DNA of 19,387 nt from CAZNMF01 sp035547155 (GTDB lineage Bacteria > Acidobacteriota > Vicinamibacteria > Vicinamibacterales > SCN-69-37): the NCBI GenBank assembly GCA_035547155.1, contig DASZVJ010000203.1, forward strand, positions 1-19,387, read 5' to 3'. How positions within the stretch are numbered: the first letter of the stretch is position 1; every line of letters begins with the position of its first letter. The translations under genes were made by a program, and so were the position numbers. Positions 13,876-19,387 of the stretch are shown here, piece by piece. The notes under the pieces are model-generated. The model was given only the letters and a program-made list of their open reading frames with translations, had not been told where the DNA came from and did no database searches.

Positions 13876-14724
13876 CTAATGCGTCATCGCGTACAGATAC
13901 ACGTTGACGCCGAACGCATAGCCAACAGTCGCGAACGTATCGAAATATCGCCGGTCCTCGCCCTCGCGTTCGAACGCGTCGCCGAAGTCCGTGTTGTGCG
14001 TCATCAGCACCATGTTGTCGCCGCGCGCGTTGTTGACCGCGCGCACGTGTGGCACGGCGCTGTCGCCGTAACGCTCGGACGTCTGAAAGCCACTTCCGAG
14101 CCAGAAATTGATCGACGGGATCTGCGGAATCGCCTGCAGGTGATACTGCGTCCTGAAGATCAGATGATCGCGCGGCACGTCGTAGATTGGAAATTCCCCG
14201 GACGGCAGAATCTTCCGCAGCTCGCGCTCCCAGACCGCCCACGCGTACTCGCCCCAGAAATCATCCACCCAGAGAAACCCGCCCTTGTCGAGGTACTTGC
14301 GCAGCGCCGCCGCGTCGTCGTCGCTGAACCACGCGCCGCCCGGCTCGGTCATCATGACGAACGGACACTCGAACAGATGCGGATCGGTGGCCGTGAGGAC
14401 GACGTGATTCGGCTGGCCGCGATCGTCGTGGCTGATGGGCGTCTCGGTCAGCTCGCCGAGACGAAAGGGAAAGTTGAGATCGGCGCGCGGATAGTCGACG
14501 AACCAGCCGCCGCCGTCGCCGTCGGGCGACTGTTCGAATGCGAGGCGGCAGAAGATGAAGCGGCCGTCGTAGAGCCATGGCGAGGTCGACGACACGCCGA
14601 ACGAGCGCCGCCATCGCTGTGGCGCCGCGCTGCTGGCGGTCACCAACGCGATGCCCGCGGCCGTGAGCGCGGCGAGCGCGAGCACGAACGGCCGCCAGCG
14701 CGCACGCGCCAACGTCGGCATCAT
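13876..14724 (-). CDS. DUF4159 domain-containing exported protein
   Basis: This 282-residue protein has one N-terminal hydrophobic segment (about 12-32), a signal peptide or anchor. The DUF4159 domain fills the rest: YDGRFIFCRLAFEQ, GGGWFVDYPRADLNFPFRLGELT, LFECPFVMMTEPGGAWFSDDDAAALRKYLDKGGFLWVDDFWG and the C-terminal VNVYLYAMTH. Family members often occur near MoxR, DUF58 and VWA genes in envelope-associated clusters and have a ThuA/glutamine-amidotransferase-like look. No such neighbours occur directly here. The function is unknown. Two adjacent ATG codons (14724 and 14721) could serve as start. It follows the SGNH esterase gene on the same strand after 88 bases that contain a long inverted repeat. 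Confidence 0.88.
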   Translation of the reverse strand: MMPTLARARWRPFVLALAALTAAGIALVTASSAAPQRWRRSFGVSSTSPWLYDGRFIFCRLAFEQSPDGDGGGWFVDYPRADLNFPFRLGELTETPISHDDRGQPNHVVLTATDPHLFECPFVMMTEPGGAWFSDDDAAALRKYLDKGGFLWVDDFWGEYAWAVWERELRKILPSGEFPIYDVPRDHLIFRTQYHLQAIPQIPSINFWLGSGFQTSERYGDSAVPHVRAVNNARGDNMVLMTHNTDFGDAFEREGEDRRYFDTFATVGYAFGVNVYLYAMTH

Positions 14725-14746
14725 GCCGACAGTCTATCGAAGAACG

Positions 14747-14796
14747 CGAGCCGCATCGGCCCACAACGTCAACCGTCGCAAGTCCGATGCGGCTCG
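14747..14796. repeat. 13-bp perfect inverted repeat with 24-base loop
   Basis: CGAGCCGCATCGG (14747-14759) and its exact reverse complement (14784-14796) lie between the SGNH esterase stop and the DUF4159 start. No T-run follows, so a classical intrinsic terminator is unlikely. It could be a transcript-end hairpin, a regulator site or a small repeat element. Confidence 0.7.
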
Positions 14797-14812
14797 AATC
14801 GCCGATGCTGAG

Positions 14813-15628
14813 CTACCGCAGAGTCTGCTCGATCGCCGTTTCGACGACCGGCGCCATCAGCTCGTAGCCGCGCGTGTTGGGATGCAAGCCGTCGTTCGTG
14901 TAGCCGCTCTTGAACTCGCCGGTCGCATCGACCGTCGCCGCGTAGTAGTCGACGTACGACGCTTTGATCTTCGCGGCATAGTCCTTGATCCACGCATTGA
15001 GCTTCAGGATGTCGGCCGGCGGGCGCTGCTCCGACTGTTTGCGCCGCGGCGGCGCACCCGCGCCACGGCCCGCGCCTTGCCCGGCGGCCGCCGGCGGCGG
15101 CGCGGGATTGTCGCTGATGGGCGTGAGCCCGCACAGAATCACTTTGATGCCGTGCAGCTGCGCGAGCTCGGTCATCGCCATGAGATTCTGCTCGATCATC
15201 TCGATGGTCTGCGGCCCGTTGTTGCGCGCGATGTCGTTCGTGCCCGCGAGAATCACGACCGCCGCCGGTTTCAGCGTGATCACGTCCGGGTACATCCGCA
15301 CGAGCATCTGCGCGGTCGTCTGACCGCTGATCCCGCGATTGACGTACGGCTTGCCGGGAAACGAGTCCGCCAGCCGCCAGATGTCCGTGATCGAATCGCC
15401 CATGAAGACGACGCGCTTGGGATCGGCGGGCAGCCGCTTCAGCTCTTCGTTGGCCGCGTAGTAGCGGCCGAGCTGATTCCAGTCCTGGAGCTGATCGGCG
15501 AGACTCTGCGCGGTGCCGGCCAGGCAGCAGTTCGCACGAGGCGGATTGAAGTCGGTGGCCAGCTGCGCGCGCAGCGCTACGCCAACGGCGAGACAGACGA
15601 CGACCAGAGCGATGATGCGTCGGGACAC
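14813..15628 (-). CDS. Secreted SGNH/GDSL-type hydrolase (esterase)
   Basis: This 271-residue protein has a signal peptide (SRRIIALVVVCLAVGVALRAQ). The SGNH blocks are clear: FMGDSITD with nucleophile S79, the glycine block NRGISGQTT, AGTND with N131, and DGLHPN with D246 and H249. Residues about 176-205 form a Pro/Ala/Gly/Arg-rich insert of low complexity before the last helices. Such enzymes remove acetyl or other acyl groups from carbohydrates or lipids; the substrate here is not known. GTG 15628 is selected because AAGGAG lies 7 bases upstream and the signal peptide starts there, although the frame stays open upstream through repeat DNA. Confidence 0.9.
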   Translation of the reverse strand: MSRRIIALVVVCLAVGVALRAQLATDFNPPRANCCLAGTAQSLADQLQDWNQLGRYYAANEELKRLPADPKRVVFMGDSITDIWRLADSFPGKPYVNRGISGQTTAQMLVRMYPDVITLKPAAVVILAGTNDIARNNGPQTIEMIEQNLMAMTELAQLHGIKVILCGLTPISDNPAPPPAAAGQGAGRGAGAPPRRKQSEQRPPADILKLNAWIKDYAAKIKASYVDYYAATVDATGEFKSGYTNDGLHPNTRGYELMAPVVETAIEQTLR

Positions 15629-15635
15629 AGGCGAT

Positions 15636-15641
15636 CTCCTT
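15636..15641 (-). promoter_or_regulatory. Ribosome binding site of the SGNH hydrolase
   Basis: AAGGAG on the minus strand is 7 bases before GTG 15628. It settles the start within an open frame that continues about 460 bases further upstream. Confidence 0.75.
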
Positions 15642-15650
15642 GAAATGCAC

Positions 15651-15752
15651 TTCAAAACTTCGAACTTCGAAGTTCGAACTTCGCCCCCTCGACACGCTCG
15701 GGGCGACGTGAGCAACGTCGAACGTCGAAATTGACGTGGCGCCTTCGGCGCC
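15651..15752. repeat. Repeat cluster in the divergent intergenic region
   Basis: The 234-base gap 15629-15862 holds a 20-bp perfect palindrome (15659-15678, built from AACTTCG units), a CCTCGACACGCTCGGGGCGAC stretch (about 15687-15707), AACGTCGAA repeats (15713-15729) and a GGCGCC-TTC-GGCGCC hairpin (15738-15752). The A/T-richer units stand out from the surrounding GC-rich DNA. These look like dispersed intergenic repeats placed between divergent genes. The remaining bases 15753-15862 must hold the promoter of the plus-strand gene, but I could not assign it. Confidence 0.6.
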
Positions 15753-15862
15753 CTCGACAGTTCCGGGACGTGCGAGAAAGGCGGCATGATACCGCACCTT
15801 GTCGGACAGGATTCCCGGTGCGGCCTCGGGGACCCAGGTATATGCTTAGGAACGTTCCGCAC

Positions 15863-16834
15863 ATGTCCATTGCGTCTCCGGCCACACGCTCCCTGTGCGC
15901 GCTCGCTGCGGCGATCGCGATGCTCCCGGCCCGCCCTGTCGCGCAGACCTCGTCGCAACCGCTGCCGCTCGACGCCATCCTCCGCAACGCCGGTGCGTAC
16001 GTCGAGAAGCTCGTGTCGGATGCCAGCGGCGTCGTGCTCGAGGAGGACTACTCGCAGCAGGTGCGCGTGCAGCTCGTGACCACGAGGCACTTGCGCTCGG
16101 ACCTGACGGTCCTCACGGATCGCGACGAAGGCTGGATCGAATTCCGTGACGTCTTCGAGGTCGACGACAAGCCCGTGCGCGATCGCGACGATCGGCTCGC
16201 GAAGCTCTTCACCAGCCCGAACGCCGACGCGCGCGCGCAGGCGCGGCGGATCATCGCCGAAGGCTCACGCTACAACCTCGACGTCGCGGCGATGCGGATC
16301 AGCCGATCGATCAATCTGCCGATGACCGCGCTGCGGTTCCTCTGGCCGTCCAATCAGTCGCGATCGCGATTCAACCGCACCGGCTACGCCACCGTCGCCG
16401 ATCACCGTACGGCTGTGGTCGAGTTTCGCGAGACCGCCAAGCCGCGCATCATCGGCTCTGCCGACGACTCCGCCGCGCGCGGCACGCTCTGGATCGAGCC
16501 CGATACCGGCATCGTCCTGCGCTCGCAACTGCAGTTGACGACGGCGCGCGATCGCGCGCAGATGGCGGCCACGATCACGGTCGCCTATGCGCTCGATCCG
16601 AAGGGGCAGCTGTGGCTGCCGCGGTCGATGGAAGAGCACTACGACGTCACGCGCACGGACACCTCGGAGCTCTCCGCGTCCAGCGTGAACAGCCGCCCGC
16701 CCGTCCAGGTCGCCGGGGCCGGCGGCATCGATACCATGCCGTCGCCGTCGACGCTCGGCACGATCGAAGGCCAGGCGTCGTACTCGAACATCCGGCGATT
16801 CAACGTCGCCGTCGAAGAGCACGGGACCAATTGA
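15863..16834 (+). CDS. Secreted protein of unknown function (acidobacterial family)
   Basis: This 323-residue protein has a signal peptide (MSIASPATRSLCALAAAIAM, with likely cleavage after the following ARPVA). Features are ILRNAGAYVEKLVSDASGVVLEEDYSQ, DRDEGWIEFRDVFEVDDKPVRDRDDRLAKLF, RGTLWIEPDTGIVLRSQLQL and a terminal YSNIRRFNV. I recall similar secreted proteins mostly from Acidobacteria, without assigned function; the beta-rich middle is reminiscent of lipoprotein-carrier-like folds, but that is weak. Start choices are ATG 15863 (AGGA 11 bases upstream) and ATG 15842; the former gives the cleaner signal peptide. It diverges from the SGNH esterase and converges on the GH115 gene. Confidence 0.8.
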   Translation: MSIASPATRSLCALAAAIAMLPARPVAQTSSQPLPLDAILRNAGAYVEKLVSDASGVVLEEDYSQQVRVQLVTTRHLRSDLTVLTDRDEGWIEFRDVFEVDDKPVRDRDDRLAKLFTSPNADARAQARRIIAEGSRYNLDVAAMRISRSINLPMTALRFLWPSNQSRSRFNRTGYATVADHRTAVVEFRETAKPRIIGSADDSAARGTLWIEPDTGIVLRSQLQLTTARDRAQMAATITVAYALDPKGQLWLPRSMEEHYDVTRTDTSELSASSVNSRPPVQVAGAGGIDTMPSPSTLGTIEGQASYSNIRRFNVAVEEHGTN

Positions 16835-16845
16835 GCGCAGGTCCG

Positions 16846-16870
16846 GCGGGCTGAAGCCCCGCGGGTCCTA
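16846..16870. repeat. Hairpin repeat, CTTYAG-loop family (copy 2), between convergent genes
   Basis: GCGGG (16846-16850) and CCCGC (16858-16862) pair around CTGAAGC. Read on the minus strand the element starts GTAGG at 16871-16867 and has the core CTTCAG. It fills the 33-base gap between convergent stops, may act as a bidirectional transcript end, and its TAG is the stop codon of the GH115 gene. Confidence 0.6.
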
Positions 16871-19387
16871 CTTCCCTCGATAGCTTTCCGGCGGCCCGAG
16901 GTACGTCGCCGGCAGCGTCGCGCCGCCCGTCGTGACGACGAGCTTCTGCACGACGACCGCAGGATCGACCATCCAGATCTTGAGCGTGTGATACCCCGCT
17001 GCGGCGACGTCGTGCGTCGTCGTCACCGTGCGTGCGTTGTTCTTGACCGACTCCTCCCAATCACGTCCGGCGGCGTTGTAGACCGCAGGCACGATGTCGA
17101 CGATCGTCGGCGTCTCGTCGTCGATCGACACGGCCATGCGAAGACCACGGCCCGGGACGAAGTTGAGCGTGGGCGCGAGGATCGACGTCACGGTCGCCTT
17201 ACCGGGCGTGAACAGGTACATCCGGTACTCGAGGCTTGGCGCATCGGTGCCGGGCGTCGCCGCGGGCGCGTCGACCGGCGCCTCCGCGCGCATGCCGGAC
17301 AACGTGCGGCCGTAGTCCTCGATGCGAATCCAGCGCCGGCTGCCGGCGGCGTTGTTCTTCGTGAAGTGCTCGGGCTCGATCGACACGTAGCCGGCGCCCT
17401 CGACGAAGCCGTTCACCGTGTCACGTGAGAGATCGCCGGGGTTGCGCGCGTTGACGCCGACGGCGACATGCCCGCCCGCGCCATCGATGGCAATCGTCCC
17501 GTGCGCGGTGCCGGCCGGCGCCTTCGCCCAGTCGATCGACACGCGCAGCCTCGCCTCCTTGTCGATCGTCCCACGCGTCTCGCTGAGGACGATCCACGGC
17601 GCGCTCGCCGTCGCGGTGAACGCGTACGACGTCCGGCCGCGATTGAAGATGTCGATGTACGACTGCTGCCGATTCAGCGCGTCGAACGCGGGCAGCGACG
17701 GCTCGCGCTCCGCGCCAGGCCAGGCCGAGTCGGAGCCGTCGACTGCCACGCCGAGCCCGGCGGCCTCCGGCACGTCGACCGTCGTCAGCTTGATCGCGGC
17801 CATCGTGTTCTCGGGGGGATCGCGCCACGTCGTGTAGCCGATGTGGGACTGATCCATGAAGTGATCCCACTTCCCGTCCGCGAACGTCTTGTTGAAGTAC
17901 GTCATCAGATCGGCATCGGCCTGATAGAGCGCGCGCGTGCGATCCGCCCAGTCGTTCGCGCTGGCGCGGCCCTGCGCGGCGTACGCTGCGTTCTTCGCCG
18001 CCGCGACATACATCTCGTTGACGATGGCGGACGCCTTCGTCGGAAAGAGCGCGAGCTCGTAGAACGCGTCGCGCTTCGCCTCCGGCAGCGTTGCGGAGAG
18101 ATCTTCCGCCTTCTTCGTCAGCGCGTTGTACTCCTCGACGATTCGATCCGCTTCGTCGAAGGCCGTCAGGCTGTACGTGCCGGCCGCGAGCAGCTCCGGC
18201 TTTCGCCGGCCGTTGAACTTGCTGTACTTCGCGACGATCTCGGCGGCGGCCTTCGCATATGGCGCCCCGAACTCACGCGCGGCCCAGAGCTCCGTGAACT
18301 CGTTCACGTTCTCGTTGGTCCAGCGATTCGTGTTCCAGCCGAGGCTCAGGAAGTACTCCGTCGGCAGCTCGTAGCCCTTGAAGTGGCCGACGTTGACGAT
18401 CCACACGCGATCGGCGCCGTACTGTTTCGCGAGGCTCATCTGATCCCAGACCTTCGCGATGGGGCTCGTGTTGATCCACTGATAGCTGCGCGGCCCGCCG
18501 TGATAGTCGAAGTGGTAGTAGACGCCCGCGCCGCCGGGACGCCGCCGCTCTTCGGCCGTCGGCAGCCGCCGCACGTCGCCCCAGTTGTCCTCGGCCCACA
18601 GCAGCGTCACGTCATCGGGCACGCGAAGCCCGTTCTCGTAGTAGCCCTGAACTTCCTTGTAGAGGCACCAGAGCTGCGGGACCTTCGTGACGTCGGGATT
18701 CACTTCTTCGGCGAGCATCTTGCGTTGGTTCGTGACGATCGTCTCGAGCAGCTTCATGCTCTGGGCCGCGCCCTGCACCATCGCCGTGTCGTTCTCACCA
18801 CGCAGGCCGATCGTGTAGATGTTCTCGAAGTTCTTGCGTGCGCGCACGCCGTCGCGCCAGAACTGCTCGAGCACCTCGGGATGCGTCGCGTAGTTCCAGT
18901 TGCCGTACTGCTGGCGCAGGTGCCAGTCCCACTCCTTCTGCGCGCGCAGCATCGGCTCCTGATGCGACGTGCCCATCACGATGCCGTACTCGTCGGCGAG
19001 ACGCGGGTTGTCCGGATCGTCCTCGGCGAAGGCGTTGTTCCACATCGCCGGCCACAGATAGTTCGCTTTCATCCGCAGCAGAACTTCGAACACCCTCGCG
19101 TAAAACTGGCTGTTGAAGTTGGCGACCGTGCCCTGCCCGCCGCCGGGCGTCGGATGCTCGCCGAACTTCGCGCGCACCCAGAAATCGAGGTCGGGCTTCT
19201 CGTCGTTGAAGAAGATGCCGCGATATTTCACGCTCGGCTCGCCTTGCACGTACTTGCCGCGCTTCACGAACAGCGCGCTCTTGTGCTCCGGCGTGACGTC
19301 GTCCCACCAGTACCACGGCGACACGCCGATCTGTTCCGACAGATCGTAGACGCCGTAGATCGTCCCGCGCTTGTCGCTGCCGGCGAT
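16868..19387 (-). CDS. Glycoside hydrolase family 115 xylan alpha-glucuronidase (5' end outside window)
   Basis: 839 residues are visible and the N-terminus lies beyond the right edge. The frame is open through 19387, with GSDKRGTIYGVYDLSEQIGV preceding SPWYWWDDV, a GH115 hallmark, so the GTG at 19324 is not the start. Other family stretches are KYRGIFFNDEKPDLDFW, LRMKANYLWPAMWNNAFAEDDP, YGIVMGTSHQEPM, LLWAEDNWGDVRRLP, YYHFDYHGGPRSYQWINTSP and VGHFKGYELPTEYFLSLGWN. The C-terminal part contains GYVSIEPEHFTKNN and the family's beta-rich domain. GH115 enzymes remove (4-O-methyl-)glucuronic acid side chains from xylan and are usually exported. The last codons (YRGK) run into a hairpin repeat. Confidence 0.93.
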   Translation of the reverse strand: MAGSDKRGTIYGVYDLSEQIGVSPWYWWDDVTPEHKSALFVKRGKYVQGEPSVKYRGIFFNDEKPDLDFWVRAKFGEHPTPGGGQGTVANFNSQFYARVFEVLLRMKANYLWPAMWNNAFAEDDPDNPRLADEYGIVMGTSHQEPMLRAQKEWDWHLRQQYGNWNYATHPEVLEQFWRDGVRARKNFENIYTIGLRGENDTAMVQGAAQSMKLLETIVTNQRKMLAEEVNPDVTKVPQLWCLYKEVQGYYENGLRVPDDVTLLWAEDNWGDVRRLPTAEERRRPGGAGVYYHFDYHGGPRSYQWINTSPIAKVWDQMSLAKQYGADRVWIVNVGHFKGYELPTEYFLSLGWNTNRWTNENVNEFTELWAAREFGAPYAKAAAEIVAKYSKFNGRRKPELLAAGTYSLTAFDEADRIVEEYNALTKKAEDLSATLPEAKRDAFYELALFPTKASAIVNEMYVAAAKNAAYAAQGRASANDWADRTRALYQADADLMTYFNKTFADGKWDHFMDQSHIGYTTWRDPPENTMAAIKLTTVDVPEAAGLGVAVDGSDSAWPGAEREPSLPAFDALNRQQSYIDIFNRGRTSYAFTATASAPWIVLSETRGTIDKEARLRVSIDWAKAPAGTAHGTIAIDGAGGHVAVGVNARNPGDLSRDTVNGFVEGAGYVSIEPEHFTKNNAAGSRRWIRIEDYGRTLSGMRAEAPVDAPAATPGTDAPSLEYRMYLFTPGKATVTSILAPTLNFVPGRGLRMAVSIDDETPTIVDIVPAVYNAAGRDWEESVKNNARTVTTTHDVAAAGYHTLKIWMVDPAVVVQKLVVTTGGATLPATYLGPPESYRGK

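Noticed and set aside
16868..19324. GTG at 19324 as the GH115 start
   Set aside because: The frame is open to the window edge and the upstream residues are conserved GH115 sequence.
1..19387. tRNA, rRNA, CRISPR array, riboswitch or insertion sequence
   Set aside because: No cloverleaf, regular spacer-repeat pattern, transposase or recognisable aptamer was seen when reading both strands. A covariance-model scan was not possible.

Overview
The window is high-GC bacterial DNA. I read it as a member of the Acidobacteriota, probably a Vicinamibacteria-type soil or sediment organism. This is inference from several signs: an acidobacterial-type VWFA-related secreted protein, a secreted protein of a kind I recall mainly from that phylum (15863-16834), a DUF4159 protein, and intergenic dispersed hairpin repeats, including one whose reverse strand translates to the recurrent peptide AFAKATADK. 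No rRNA, tRNA, CRISPR array, prophage or insertion sequence was seen.

Layout. A VWFA-related exported protein (207-1433) is followed by an ABC ATPase (1527-2312) overlapping by ATGA a large permease gene. That permease is interrupted by one in-frame TGA at 3074-3076, so it reads as two ORFs (2309-3076 and 3107-3979). A second drug-export-type ABC unit follows: DrrA-like ATPase (4032-4826), ABC-2 permease (4828-5574), TetR repressor (5576-6226) and a 68-residue membrane protein (6231-6437), packed as one operon. Its promoter can be seen, with a TetR-type inverted repeat filling the spacer between -35 and -10 and the first start codon only about a dozen bases after the -10.

The middle holds a polytopic membrane protein on the minus strand (6442-8403), a YajQ-family protein (8494-8997) and a TonB-type protein (9020-9718). 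Next is a complete RES/Xre (ParST, MbcTA-type) toxin-antitoxin operon (9968-11085). Its promoter is readable: TTGACG, 17 bp, TACACT, with a perfect 16-bp palindrome lying over the -10 and the Shine-Dalgarno sequence, as expected for autorepression.

The last third is exported and carbohydrate-related: a DUF1349/TolB-like propeller protein (11161-12477), a lactonase-family propeller (12611-13714), a DUF4159 protein (13876-14724), an SGNH/GDSL esterase (14813-15628), the acidobacterial secreted protein (15863-16834) and a GH115 alpha-glucuronidase that runs off the right edge (16868-19387). GH115 and the SGNH esterase could both act on plant xylan, but they are not in one operon.

The most notable points are the single nonsense codon in the permease, two well-resolved regulatory architectures (TetR exporter and RES/Xre), and a set of GTAGG-headed hairpin repeats at gene ends. 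Two copies of one repeat show a compensatory stem change, and another copy supplies the GH115 stop codon. I did not find a convincing wholly new system; every main gene belongs to a family I can name or describe.
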